From a virus, in the IMG/VR virus record IMGVR_UViG_3300028610_000790, positions 1 to 28,038 of that record: 28,038 nt of DNA; one strand, written 5' to 3'. A program made the translations under genes and the position numbers. Under the pieces are notes generated by a model. That model worked only from the letters and a program-made list of their open reading frames with translations, was not told the DNA's origin and did not search any database. The first letter of the stretch is position 1. Each line of letters opens with the position of its first letter. Of this stretch, positions 1 through 6,591 are shown piece after piece.

Positions 1-258
1 CTTCATATCGTGCTCACATAGTGAGTCAACGTGAACTTGCCCTCCCGCTGTCCCTTCCCGCATCTCCCGGCGGACGGCGCAATCAGCCTTCACGTTTTCA
101 ACATAACAACTCGGAGCCCACCGCTGAGTTTCTGCCCCCTGTTTAAGGCCCTCTTCATTGAACTTCTTACTCGCCAACACCCAATCGGTATCCATTATCT
201 CTTCGAGGTCAACGCGAATCTTCTTCAACCGCTCCAGCGTCTTCTGTAGGTTAGTCAT
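1..258 (-). CDS. Hypothetical phage protein, cut by the left edge
   Basis: The first 86 codons of a gene that continues past the window start. The protein begins MTNLQKTLERLKKIRVDLEE: a charged amphipathic helix, likely a short coiled coil over residues 3-25. Cys residues follow near residues 53, 61 and 81. The ATG overlaps the stop of the upstream 33-codon membrane gene (251-258), so the two are translationally coupled. No family is recognised. The start is supported by the overlap and by an unbroken frame to the edge; the C-terminus and function are not visible. Confidence 0.6.
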   Translation of the reverse strand, partial: MTNLQKTLERLKKIRVDLEEIMDTDWVLASKKFNEEGLKQGAETQRWAPSCYVENVKADCAVRREMREGTAGGQVHVDSLCEHDMK

Positions 259-352
259 AGAACCCCACACCTAAGGCCAAGCATACATAAATCGCAATAG
301 CAACTGCCAGAAAAAAGAAACCACCCAAGGGGTCTTTGTTTTTATCAGTCAT
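251..352 (-). CDS. 33-residue single-pass membrane protein
   Basis: A tiny protein beginning MTDKNKDPLGGFFFLAVAIA, followed by a few more hydrophobic residues and a short GFYD tail. Residues 10-29 form one transmembrane helix with a charged N-terminus. Its ATG overlaps the stop of the preceding gene (ATGA at 349-352), and a GAGGAG ribosome site sits in the last codons of that gene. Its stop overlaps the next start. Coupling on both sides makes it a credible gene despite its size. Role unknown; small phage membrane peptides include lysis and superinfection-exclusion factors, but nothing here decides. Confidence 0.65.
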   Translation of the reverse strand: MTDKNKDPLGGFFFLAVAIAIYVCLALGVGFYD

Positions 353-687
353 GGGGTCTCCTCAAGGTCATCTGGCGTGGTGCAGCACACGGCGCAGTCA
401 AACTTGCCGGGACGTACCGTTATCGCTCTCTGCCGACCATGCTTGGAGCAAATGATATCACCCTCATCATCTGCATCCCTCATAGACCAGTCCACCATCC
501 GCTCTGCCTCAGCGAGGGCGAGGACAGTCTGGGCATAGCTGCCATAAAAGTGAAACGGGTCAAAGCCCACGGGATTACCAGGAACCGGTATCACATTACC
601 CGGCCTTAACTGGTCGGCCATCCTGGCCTCAAAATCCCGTAGTCTCGCCGCTATCCCCGTCCAATCAGTCTTTTCCTCATCCGCCAT
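349..687 (-). CDS. Hypothetical protein with C-terminal Cys pairs
   Basis: A 112-residue soluble protein. Residues 5-30 look helical and charged, a proline/glycine-rich stretch (GNVIPVPGNPVGFDP) follows, and the last third holds a C...C..CC arrangement (CSKHGRQ then CAVCC) that could bind zinc. AAGGAGATATC precedes the ATG at 687. It is the first gene after the weak promoter at 726-754, and its last codons carry the ribosome site of the next gene. No family recognised. Confidence 0.7.
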   Translation of the reverse strand: MADEEKTDWTGIAARLRDFEARMADQLRPGNVIPVPGNPVGFDPFHFYGSYAQTVLALAEAERMVDWSMRDADDEGDIICSKHGRQRAITVRPGKFDCAVCCTTPDDLEETP

Positions 688-725
688 GATATCTCCTTCT
701 CAACTGAGTACGTCAGCCACATTCA

Positions 726-754
726 AACTTACCGCCTATTAAATACCCCGTCAA
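726..754 (-). promoter_or_regulatory. Weak sigma70-like promoter upstream of the left-end genes
   Basis: On the minus strand TTGACG (754-749) is followed after 17 bases by TAAGTT (731-726), a poor -10 match. The -35 overlaps the stop of the gene ending at 751. It shares CCTTGAC and a TATTTAATAG element with the candidate near 21541-21569 (TATTTAACAG there), which raises confidence that both are phage promoters. It would drive the genes from 687 leftwards. Confidence 0.35.
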
Positions 755-993
755 GGGGAAAGATTTTCCGACTTAACCGCCGGATTCACCTTCAACCTCG
801 CTTGGACATATTTCCTGGCCGCCACGATATTCCGCGTCGCACAATTCGGACATAGCGTTAGCCCAGTCCCAGTCGTCCACTTATCACATTCTGGGCAGGT
901 GTGAGCGTGGTTCGCGCCAATAAACGCCCCCGAATTCCGCAGTTGCGCTGGAATCTTTTTCCAGTTCTCGTCTTTGTAGTGCAATGTGATCAT
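751..993 (-). CDS. Small zinc-ribbon protein
   Basis: An 80-residue protein with two CxxC knuckles, CPEC and CPNC, about 15 residues apart: a rubredoxin/zinc-ribbon arrangement. The C-terminal third is basic (ARKYVQARLKVNP). I chose the ATG at 993 because GGAG lies 9 bases upstream; an in-frame GTG at 1002 is the alternative. It lies 27 bases after the previous gene. Such ribbons bind nucleic acid or protein partners; the target is unknown. It looks like the last gene before the 726-754 promoter. Confidence 0.7.
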   Translation of the reverse strand: MITLHYKDENWKKIPAQLRNSGAFIGANHAHTCPECDKWTTGTGLTLCPNCATRNIVAARKYVQARLKVNPAVKSENLSP

Positions 994-1020
994 ATTATTC
1001 ACTCCGCTAAACGCCGCTGT

Positions 1021-1350
1021 TTAGTCGCCCGCCTCAATTGCGCCAGCTATATCTTCACAACTCTTTACCCTTCGCGGATAATTCTCTCCAACCCACACCT
1101 CACGCTGTTGTTGAACTATCCCCACACACCGCTCCCGCTCGGCCTTCACCTTTGCTTCACATGCGGCGTCAAGGTCGACTTGGGTGAAACATGGCGGGGA
1201 GGGACCACCACACACGATACAGTCATCAATATCACATTTCGCCCCATCCTCCAGCGCCTTGATCCGGGCCTCGTGGTTATCAAAATTAGCAGCTATATCG
1301 CGAACAAACTCCACGAAGCTGTCGGCGAAGACTTCCATTGCTTTACTCAT
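1021..1350 (-). CDS. Hypothetical helical protein with Cys cluster
   Basis: A 109-residue protein. The N-terminal third is helical and charged (MSKAMEVFADSFVEFVRDIA). The centre has a Cys-rich segment (CDIDDCIVCGGPSPPC) that could coordinate a metal. The C-terminal half is again helical, with a glutamine run around VQQQREVW. The ATG at 1350 is chosen for its GAGGAG site 5 bases upstream; a GTG at 1362 is possible but leaves no ribosome site. No family recognised. Confidence 0.65.
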   Translation of the reverse strand: MSKAMEVFADSFVEFVRDIAANFDNHEARIKALEDGAKCDIDDCIVCGGPSPPCFTQVDLDAACEAKVKAERERCVGIVQQQREVWVGENYPRRVKSCEDIAGAIEAGD

Positions 1351-1358
1351 CTCACTCC

Positions 1359-1442
1359 TCACATTCCTTGCGCTCGTAGCGCACAGCTAACCGGCACCAG
1401 CAACAGCACCGCCAAGATTAGAAGCATGCGACGGTAGTTCAT
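1359..1442 (-). CDS. 27-residue hydrophobic peptide
   Basis: Sequence begins MNYRRMLLILAVLLLVPVSC and ends ALRAQGM. It has a positive N-terminus and one hydrophobic stretch, then Cys20. This resembles a signal/lipoprotein leader, but the position -3 to Cys is Pro, so the lipobox is imperfect. The ATG overlaps the upstream stop (ATGA, 1439-1442) behind a G-rich site. It sits between a two-pass membrane protein and a soluble gene. A small lysis or membrane peptide is possible; this is inference. Confidence 0.5.
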   Translation of the reverse strand: MNYRRMLLILAVLLLVPVSCALRAQGM

Positions 1443-1702
1443 AGCAGACCCCCACATTCCGGGCAGATGAGGCAGTAAATGGCATCGGCAATTCCAATGA
1501 GCACCACCCCCGCAAGGGCCGTCACCATACCCATCCCTGTACTAAATAGCAACCAGAGCCAAGAGCCCGCGATCTCATCGCGTATCCCCCCCCAGCCACG
1601 CCAAAAAACAACCAAAGTCAACGGCTGTCCCAGGATACAGAGACCCGCCACCACAGCTACGCCCCGACTTATGGGGTTCAAACATTCCCAAAACTCAATC
1701 AT
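1439..1702 (-). CDS. Two-pass membrane protein with terminal CxxC
   Basis: An 87-residue protein. Residues about 13-34 and 46-76 are hydrophobic and give two transmembrane helices joined by a short polar loop (RGWGGIRDEIAG). The C-terminus, CLICPECGGLL, carries paired Cys like half a zinc ribbon. GGAAGGTGAAGG precedes the ATG at 1702. Its stop overlaps the 27-residue peptide gene, so both are probably made together. No family recognised. Confidence 0.65.
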   Translation of the reverse strand: MIEFWECLNPISRGVAVVAGLCILGQPLTLVVFWRGWGGIRDEIAGSWLWLLFSTGMGMVTALAGVVLIGIADAIYCLICPECGGLL

Positions 1703-1754
1703 CCTTCACCTTCCTTTCCTATTTCGATTTCCAGCCGAGGCCGGTCTGAGTAAC

Positions 1755-2201
1755 TCACCCCGAGCCTCCGTTGTGAATTGGATATATTTCGTCCATAGAC
1801 CGGGCAAAACTTTCCCAAGTTGTCGTGTACCACACATCGTCCTCAACATCAGCTAACGAGCTAAGTTGATTAGCCAAGGTCCCATACATGCCGATCTGCC
1901 ACCGACCGCAGTCTACGCGCCACACCAACACCGGCTCCCAAGTGTCGTGATCTCCGTTTAGCTTCTCGAACTTGACCCAATCTTCAATCAGCTTGTTCCA
2001 CCACTTTTTGAGCTTATTCTTGGTCGGCTCGGTCGCACACCGCTTGACCTCAATGTAAAACGGCTTACAGTGAAGAATGTCGGGCTGCTCATAGCCTCTT
2101 CGGGCTTGCCCAAAAGACCGCCGAGCATTTGGGAACCATCGGCGCCAGAGTCTCGCGGCCTCGTTCTCACCGTCTTTACCTTTTCTTCTGTTATCTGTCA
2201 T
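1755..2201 (-). CDS. PD-(D/E)XK endonuclease, resolvase-like
   Basis: A 148-residue protein with the compact layout of archaeal/phage Holliday-junction-resolvase-type nucleases: basic N-terminus with KGKDGENEAARLW (Glu12 or Glu14 as the helix acid), Asp41 in QPDIL, and Glu51-x-Lys53 in FYIEVKR. These are the acid, PD and E-X-K catalytic elements that bind magnesium. The remainder has aromatic, basic segments suited to DNA binding. AGGGGGCGACA precedes the ATG, which overlaps the stop of a 29-codon micro-gene. By family it could resolve branched recombination or replication intermediates. A repair or restriction nuclease is an alternative, since the fold does not fix the substrate. Confidence 0.72.
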   Translation of the reverse strand: MTDNRRKGKDGENEAARLWRRWFPNARRSFGQARRGYEQPDILHCKPFYIEVKRCATEPTKNKLKKWWNKLIEDWVKFEKLNGDHDTWEPVLVWRVDCGRWQIGMYGTLANQLSSLADVEDDVWYTTTWESFARSMDEIYPIHNGGSG

Positions 2202-2287
2202 TGTCGCCCCCTATCCGTGGGCTTGTCTTTAGGCGTATATATACTCCTAAAGAAGGGGTTTTCGCTAAATCTTATCTGGCCTTCCAT
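2198..2287 (-). CDS. 29-codon micro-gene ahead of the nuclease
   Basis: Codes for MEGQIRFSENPFFRSIYTPK and nine further polar residues. A perfect GGAGG site lies 5 bases before the ATG at 2287; another ATG at 2290 is too close to it. Its stop overlaps the nuclease start (ATGA, 2198-2201), and it begins 15 bases after the deaminase stop. It may be a real peptide or a leader whose translation opens the nuclease ribosome site. No similarity recognised. Confidence 0.55.
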   Translation of the reverse strand: MEGQIRFSENPFFRSIYTPKDKPTDRGRQ

Positions 2288-2301
2288 CATGCCCTCCTGG
2301 G

Positions 2302-2694
2302 TTAAACCTCAAGCTTAAACGCATCGGGGAGTAGCTCTGAGATTGTGGCTATTTCCACCTGATCCGTTTCCGTACAACATGCAATAACAACCGCGTCGGG
2401 CGATTCGGCGTACTCCCATATCCATTGACGGCACCAACCACACGGGAACCAGGGACGATCAGTACAAGCCACGGCAATAGCCTGAATCGTTGTGGAATCA
2501 GCCATTAGAGCATGAATCGCCGACATTTCGGCATGGATGGCGTGGTGTATATCTGTTTCAACGTTGTATCCACCACAGACCCTGCCATTTACACCCAGAA
2601 CGGCAGCACCCACCCTGTATCCCGACAGTTTGGGGTGTGCCCGTCGAGTTTGCTTTCTCGCCAGATTGATTAGCTCACCATATTTCTCTTCCAT
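2302..2694 (-). CDS. cdd: Cytidine deaminase
   Basis: A 130-residue zinc hydrolase of the cytidine/deoxycytidine deaminase family, which converts (deoxy)cytidine to (deoxy)uridine in nucleotide salvage. The zinc site is complete: His54-Ala55-Glu56 supplies a ligand and the proton-shuttling Glu, and Pro84-Cys85-x-x-Cys88 the other ligands. SGYRVGAAVLGVNGRV is the usual substrate-pocket strand. Length matches the small homotetrameric enzymes. The ATG at 2694 overlaps the methyltransferase stop (TAATG) and has AGGAGG 7 bases upstream, so a longer reading to 2769 is not needed. The neighbouring methyltransferase suggests a DNA-metabolism cluster. Confidence 0.85.
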   Translation of the reverse strand: MEEKYGELINLARKQTRRAHPKLSGYRVGAAVLGVNGRVCGGYNVETDIHHAIHAEMSAIHALMADSTTIQAIAVACTDRPWFPCGWCRQWIWEYAESPDAVVIACCTETDQVEIATISELLPDAFKLEV

Positions 2695-3884
2695 TAGAAC
2701 AACTCCTCCTGCCTCAGCCGGTCCTCTGCGATTTTCACGTATGCTGGATTCAATTCGATTCCACACCATTTACGGCTCAGTTCTTTTGCCCGCTTGCCGA
2801 CTGTGCCAGAGCCAAAGAATGGATCGAGCACGATGCCGCCTTTGGGAGATCCCGCCAGAATACATGGCTCAATCAGCTTTTCGGGGAAGGTGGCAAAATG
2901 GGCTTCAGGGAATGGCCGGGTCGCAATTTCCCAGACCGAGCGCTTGTTTGCGCCACAAGCCCGTTGTTCTTCTTTGGTTATTTTGTCCCAACGGTCATTA
3001 AATCCGGCGTGTCGGCGTCCATGACCCCGTTGTTTGTCGCTATGTTTTCCGCCGTAGGAGCGGGCATCCTTGTAAATAGTCGTACCATTCCCGGTATCTA
3101 TATATTTCGCTGGCTCTTTTATCGCGGCCGCATCATAGAAATAACGGCCGCTCTTACTCATCAGAAACAGATACTCATGCGCCCTTGTCGGCCTGTCTGT
3201 GACGGATTCTGGCATCGGGTTGGGCTTACTCCAAATTATGTCAGAGCGCAGATACCAGCCGTCAGCACGAAGCGCAAAAGCAACCATCCAAGGTATTCCA
3301 ACGAGGTCTTTGGGCTTAAGGCCCGGCGCCCGAGCCGTTGGTGGGAGATAATCGCCCTGTGCGGATGGCGCCGATGAGCCCTTCACGATTTCTCGCTGTG
3401 TCCCTTGCCCTCGATTCTGTCCGCCGTAGTTTCCCCACGATCCACAGTAAGAGTCCCCCAGATTCAACCACAGCGTCCCGTCGTCTTTAAGTACCCGCCG
3501 GACTTCGCGGAATACCTTGACCATCTTGGCGGTATATTCTTCCGGCGTCGATTCGAGGCCTATCTGTTGGTCAATGCGGACAGCACCGCACTTGTAACAA
3601 TTGGGACCAGTAAAGCGTCCCGCGTGTTGTCGCTGACCCGATGTCGGTTTGTTCGTCTGTCCGGCCTCATCGGGGGGCTGGTGGTCACACTTAGAATCGC
3701 CACCCTTCCAGCTCGCCGTCCCGTAGTCACGCAAACCCCAATATGGCGGCGACGTGATGCATGCCTGAATCACAGCATCTGGCATGGTTTTAAGCACAGT
3801 CAAGGCGTCACCACAAACAACTCGGCCAATAAGGTCCTCCGGCCAGACCAGTTCATCGGGCGGCTTGTTGACGATGAGGGTCAC
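2694..3884 (-). CDS. Site-specific DNA methyltransferase (N4/N6, beta-type order)
   Basis: A 396-residue amino-methyltransferase. The catalytic motif IV TSPPYW is at residues 44-49, and the S-adenosylmethionine motif DPFFGSG is near the C-terminus (about 354-360). That IV-before-I order is typical of beta-class enzymes, which methylate adenine N6 or cytosine N4. Between them a segment with C66-x-H68 and C96-x-x-C99 looks like a zinc-binding insert. The start is a GTG at 3884 overlapping the stop of a 36-codon membrane gene (GTGA); a TTG at 3917 is less likely. No partner restriction enzyme is adjacent, so an orphan methylase protecting phage DNA or marking it for regulation is the simplest reading. 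Target sequence unknown. Confidence 0.87.
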   Translation of the reverse strand: MTLIVNKPPDELVWPEDLIGRVVCGDALTVLKTMPDAVIQACITSPPYWGLRDYGTASWKGGDSKCDHQPPDEAGQTNKPTSGQRQHAGRFTGPNCYKCGAVRIDQQIGLESTPEEYTAKMVKVFREVRRVLKDDGTLWLNLGDSYCGSWGNYGGQNRGQGTQREIVKGSSAPSAQGDYLPPTARAPGLKPKDLVGIPWMVAFALRADGWYLRSDIIWSKPNPMPESVTDRPTRAHEYLFLMSKSGRYFYDAAAIKEPAKYIDTGNGTTIYKDARSYGGKHSDKQRGHGRRHAGFNDRWDKITKEEQRACGANKRSVWEIATRPFPEAHFATFPEKLIEPCILAGSPKGGIVLDPFFGSGTVGKRAKELSRKWCGIELNPAYVKIAEDRLRQEELF

Positions 3885-3991
3885 CGCACCACCCAAACCG
3901 TCACCACCCAAACGCAACAGGCACAGACAAGTACCACCAAAACGACTGGCATAATCCAGTCAACCCAACTCGTGAATATACCAGGTTTCAT
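3881..3991 (-). CDS. 36-residue single-pass membrane protein
   Basis: Begins MKPGIFTSWVDWIMPVVLVV and continues LVCACCVWVVTVWVVR. Residues 13-35 form one very hydrophobic, valine-rich helix with three Cys. AAGGAGA lies 5 bases before the ATG, and the stop overlaps the methyltransferase GTG (GTGA at 3881-3884). That coupling also fixes the methyltransferase start. Function unknown. Confidence 0.65.
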   Translation of the reverse strand: MKPGIFTSWVDWIMPVVLVVLVCACCVWVVTVWVVR

Positions 3992-4023
3992 TGAGTCTCC
4001 TTGTCGTTCATATTTCTTCCGTA

Positions 4024-4281
4024 TTATGGTTTCCTCATCAAAAACTCTTTATTGCCCAATTTCGATAGGTACTTCAAGATCGAAACCCACCAAGCATGGT
4101 TACAGCGACTGCAAATCAGTTTCAACCCCGACAGCCGTATGCCCAATTCCAGATCACCCCTCGCATAGGCCTGTACGCACTTTATGCTATTGTCGTGATC
4201 TACTGTTACTGTCCTAGTCCTGCATCTGGGACAAGTAGGCGACGGGCTATATGCTCGCATTTGCCACGGCGCGGGACTCAC
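4024..4281 (-). CDS. Zinc-ribbon protein
   Basis: An 85-residue protein with a classic two-knuckle ribbon: CPRC at about residues 17-20 and CSRC at about 58-61, separated by a polar strand-rich region with a further Cys (IKCVQAYA). The C-terminus WWVSILKYLSKLGNKEF is amphipathic. The start is a GTG overlapping the replication gene stop (GTGA) with GGAGGGG 8-9 bases upstream. Being coupled to a replication protein it may bind nucleic acid or that protein, but this is inference. Confidence 0.68.
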   Translation of the reverse strand: MSPAPWQMRAYSPSPTCPRCRTRTVTVDHDNSIKCVQAYARGDLELGIRLSGLKLICSRCNHAWWVSILKYLSKLGNKEFLMRKP

Positions 4282-5138
4282 GGCAAATCCCCTCCAATAG
4301 GGCTGAAGTCTGTACCTGACCCACTCCGGCGTTTAGTGGCATAGTGGGCGTCCTCTTCGCCCGGTGTTAGGTAGTTAGGATATGGTCGCCAATCGTGGCT
4401 GACCTTCTGGCTTTCTGGCTTACCCAGCCAATTGTTGATGAACCGGCCCCAGCGCTTCTTATTGGCCTTTTCCGGATTCCCAATAAGCCAGGCTCGCATT
4501 CGGCCAAGTTCTTGCTTGAGCCACTTCAGGTTTTCAGGAAGGATCAGGCCCGGTCCGCTTGGGTCTTCTCTGATAGATTTAGCCATACTCAGCGCCTTAT
4601 CCCAGTTTTCCCGAACCCAGTCCTCAAAACCGGCAACGCCCGTTTTGACTGGTTTGGATTTCATGGGTCCCGCCATTACTTCTTCTTTTTTCTCATTCTT
4701 TTTCTTATTAACCTTATTGTTTGTGCCGATTCGCTGCCGATTCGCTGCCGATTCGCTGCCGATTTTCATGCCTTTTTTTTCTGGGGCCAGTTGGTAAGTA
4801 TCGTATTCCCTTATGGTTATCATGGTTTTTTGGGTGTCGATTTTGGTGTCGATTTCTGGGGCAATTTCGTAGTTAGGACCCACTAACGGAGTGGAAAGGT
4901 CTTTTAGGTAGTCTTGCACCTTACATCTGGACCAGCGCCAGCGTTCAGCCAGCCCAATCTGAGAGGTTAGTATCTGGCCGCGTTCGATCACGACACGGCC
5001 GACAACCCCGCGTTTATGGTTAGCCATTAATAACAAGTCTATCCATGCCTCGTATTTAGTGAAGGCCCGCTTTTCTTCGAGCGGATAATGTTTCCACTCG
5101 CAAATCTGCCGGTGTAGCGATATCCAGCCACGAGCCAC
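4278..5138 (-). CDS. Phage replication initiation protein, helix-turn-helix type
   Basis: A 286-residue protein. Residues 1-90 (MARGWISLHRQICEW, then YEAWIDLLLMANH and RWRWSRCKVQDYLKDL) resemble the N-terminal winged helix of phage replisome-organiser/DnaD-like proteins. A basic linker around 120-160 (NKVNKKKNEKKEEV) precedes a helical C-terminal part (FINNWLGKPE) typical of the same group. Such proteins bind the origin and recruit host helicase. A GTG start follows GGGGAGG directly after the upstream stop. The linker is encoded by an 11-bp tandem repeat and an A8 run, both prone to slippage. No helicase or loader gene is recognisable beside it; the call rests on domain resemblance. Confidence 0.65.
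   Translation of the reverse strand: MARGWISLHRQICEWKHYPLEEKRAFTKYEAWIDLLLMANHKRGVVGRVVIERGQILTSQIGLAERWRWSRCKVQDYLKDLSTPLVGPNYEIAPEIDTKIDTQKTMITIREYDTYQLAPEKKGMKIGSESAANRQRIGTNNKVNKKKNEKKEEVMAGPMKSKPVKTGVAGFEDWVRENWDKALSMAKSIREDPSGPGLILPENLKWLKQELGRMRAWLIGNPEKANKKRWGRFINNWLGKPESQKVSHDWRPYPNYLTPGEEDAHYATKRRSGSGTDFSPIGGDLP
4725..4764. repeat. 11-bp tandem repeat, 3.6 copies, inside the replication gene
   Basis: GCCGATTCGCT repeats head to tail on the plus strand (4725-4735, 4736-4746, 4747-4757, then a partial copy). It is perfect. Eleven is not a multiple of three, so each copy is read in a different frame (SESAANRQRIG on the coding strand), and gain or loss of one copy would shift the frame. 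A run of eight T (A8 in the mRNA) follows at 4773-4780. Confidence 0.9.
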
Positions 5139-5369
5139 CTACAGCCTCCCCAGTAGCCGGATAGCCTTCTCTGGTGGGGCATCAAGAAAGTCCTTGATCG
5201 TGAACGGTGTCAGACTTGGCCGCTGGGCGCGATCTTTCTTTATTCTGTGACCGGAGTAGCGATCCAGATTCTTACATCGTAGCGAACAGAACCGATGCTT
5301 CCCATTTCGCCGCCTAAAGTCCTTGTTGCACTTGGTGTATGCACATTGTAAGATCACGGCGGGTTTCAT
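5139..5369 (-). CDS. Small treble-clef-like zinc protein
   Basis: A 76-residue basic protein with C9-x4-C14 and C28-x3-C32 (QCAYTKCNKDF and RFCSLRCKNLD), spaced like a treble-clef/FLZ-type zinc finger that recognises nucleic acid. Many Lys/Arg follow (GHRIKKDRAQRP), then a helical tail. It is coupled to the preceding coiled-coil gene (ATGA, 5366-5369), and its stop abuts the replication gene GTG, so it probably belongs to the same replication-associated operon segment. No named family assigned. Confidence 0.7.
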   Translation of the reverse strand: MKPAVILQCAYTKCNKDFRRRNGKHRFCSLRCKNLDRYSGHRIKKDRAQRPSLTPFTIKDFLDAPPEKAIRLLGRL

Positions 5370-5548
5370 TTGCCGTAGCTCCCCCCAAGCGTAAGCCTCT
5401 TGATCTGCTCGTTTACTTCGGCGAGTTGTTCCCGATATGTTTTGACAAGTCGCCGGTCACCTGCGGCCCCAGAGCCTCGGTAGTGCGCAAGGAGCTTCTC
5501 CAGTTCTTTGCGTTGTTTGTTTAGCCGATCTACGTCTGCCTGTGTCAC
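5366..5548 (-). CDS. 60-residue coiled-coil protein
   Basis: Almost entirely heptad-patterned helix (VDRLNKQRKELEKLLAHY and YREQLAEVNEQIKRLTL) with a glycine hinge (RGSGAAGD): a helical hairpin. The start is a GTG at 5548 with AAAGGA about 9 bases upstream. The end is coupled to the next zinc gene. It probably dimerises or bridges another phage protein; no family recognised. Confidence 0.65.
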   Translation of the reverse strand: MTQADVDRLNKQRKELEKLLAHYRGSGAAGDRRLVKTYREQLAEVNEQIKRLTLGGSYGK

Positions 5549-5578
5549 CCGTGAATCCTTTCACAATGTATATGCACA

Positions 5579-5824
5579 TTAAGCGTTTGCGATTATTTCA
5601 TCGACTATCTTGATTACTCTTTCCGGGCTGGCGTGTTGAATGTTGAGTGGAAGGGGTATTCGCGTGATCGCTCTGGCTTTTGCTTCGTCCACCATCCTGT
5701 CTCCAATCCGATGTAGGCGGTACACCTTGGCGCGTCGGGCCTGGCGCTTCAGGAAACACCTACGGTTCTTACATATAATCTTCTGACCGCCAGTCAACGG
5801 TGAGCCGCATTCTTCACAGTTCAC
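5579..5824 (-). CDS. Small zinc-finger protein
   Basis: An 81-residue protein beginning with a compact C3-x2-C6 and C18-x4-C23 zinc knuckle, then a very basic helix (KRQARRAKVYRLHR) and a C-terminal helix ending VIKIVDEIIANA. I place the start at the GTG at 5824, ten bases past the upstream gene's stop; a TTG at 5863 would overlap that gene by 32 bases. The last 12 codons and stop are repeated, diverged, at 21496-21531, which points to a lost paralogue. Confidence 0.65.
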   Translation of the reverse strand: MNCEECGSPLTGGQKIICKNRRCFLKRQARRAKVYRLHRIGDRMVDEAKARAITRIPLPLNIQHASPERVIKIVDEIIANA

Positions 5825-5831
5825 TTCTTTT

Positions 5832-6173
5832 TTACCACCACAAATCCTGAAAGTACTTCCCAAGCAATTTTAGACCGTTATCAATCCGGGCCTGGTTTTT
5901 TTTCATTTCATCCATGGAAAGATCATTCTCCTGGAAATGGTCTGCTGCTTTTTCTAATGCGAACATCATCTCATCAAGATATTTATCCCATTGTTTCTCT
6001 GTCAAAGTACCAGGGTGACATATGGTAACTTCCCTAAATCGTCTTAGACGAGGCAAAAGCCAACGCGCCATTTCTACATCAAGGTTCCAGGTTACACTAT
6101 CATCAAAACCCCGATAACGGCGTTGCCAAAAATGTCTCCACCAGCGCCAATACCTCTCTCCGCGCGTCTTCAC
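5832..6173 (-). CDS. Trp/Arg-rich hypothetical phage protein
   Basis: A 113-residue protein with an unusual aromatic-basic N-terminus (ERYWRWWRHFWQRRYRGFDD), then WNLDVEMARWLLPRLRRF and a charged helical C-terminal half with Met/Glu-rich DEMMFALEKAADHF. This is a recurrent pattern in phage early regions, with no known role that I can name. The GTG start overlaps the upstream stop (GTGA) with GAGG 7 bases upstream. It shares the start-proximal sequence AAGTGAAGACGCG with the next gene upstream. Confidence 0.7.
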   Translation of the reverse strand: MKTRGERYWRWWRHFWQRRYRGFDDSVTWNLDVEMARWLLPRLRRFREVTICHPGTLTEKQWDKYLDEMMFALEKAADHFQENDLSMDEMKKNQARIDNGLKLLGKYFQDLWW

Positions 6174-6409
6174 TTCTTCGCCTCATTCAACTGCTTCAAA
6201 AAGTCGGCTATGTCGAGTAGACAATCGTGGGAGAAGATGGCGTAATAGTCGGTCCGCCCAAATATGAATCGTTTCCAAGGCTTGTAGTATTCAACTCGCC
6301 CCAAGCCACTGTCGGTTTTAATGCCTACATTGTTGCAACAATACCAAACATTAGGCCCCCGCCCCTGTGGGATTTCCTCAAAATGAATGTACTTATACCG
6401 CGTCTTCAC
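6170..6409 (-). CDS. Hypothetical protein, paralogue of the gene at 18014-18265
   Basis: A 79-residue protein: TRYKYIHFEEIPQ, then VWYCCNNVGIKTDSGLGRVEYY, then WKRFIFG and a helical tail DIADFLKQLN. The protein from 18014-18265 has the same plan (TKYMYVNFEG, W-x-C, LG, W/F strand, helix ending in F-x-x-x), so the two are diverged copies of one small beta-alpha family. The GTG start has GGAGG 6 bases upstream inside the previous gene. Function unknown. Confidence 0.7.
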   Translation of the reverse strand: MKTRYKYIHFEEIPQGRGPNVWYCCNNVGIKTDSGLGRVEYYKPWKRFIFGRTDYYAIFSHDCLLDIADFLKQLNEAKK

Positions 6410-6591
6410 TTTATGCCTCCTCTGCGTTTCCAGCGACAGGAGTCGTGATAACTAAGCTGGTCATACACGGGCCACAACTTATCAGCCCAACTACCCAGTT
6501 CGACCGGCTTATCACAATAACAACAGATTGGCATACCCTCCAGTTCGATATCGACTTGATGATTCCGCAACCACTCAGCGTCAATCTTCAT
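6406..6591 (-). CDS. 61-residue Cys-containing protein
   Basis: Begins MKIDAEWLRNHQVDIELEGM; ICCYCDKPVELG and YHDSCRWKRR provide four Cys and a His that could hold one zinc. The ATG at 6591 overlaps the ASCH gene stop (ATGA) and is preceded by GGGAGG. A longer reading from 6657 would only translate the ASCH gene's tail out of frame. No family recognised. Confidence 0.68.
   Translation of the reverse strand: MKIDAEWLRNHQVDIELEGMPICCYCDKPVELGSWADKLWPVYDQLSYHDSCRWKRRGGIK

Noticed and set aside
1755-3884. Methyltransferase plus PD-(D/E)XK nuclease as a restriction-modification pair
   Set aside because: A deaminase and a micro-gene separate them, and the nuclease looks like the resolvase type, so the pairing is not supported.
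3405-4217. A 270-codon open frame on the plus strand
   Set aside because: It is antisense to the methyltransferase, whose motifs are complete, and has no ribosome site or recognisable domain.
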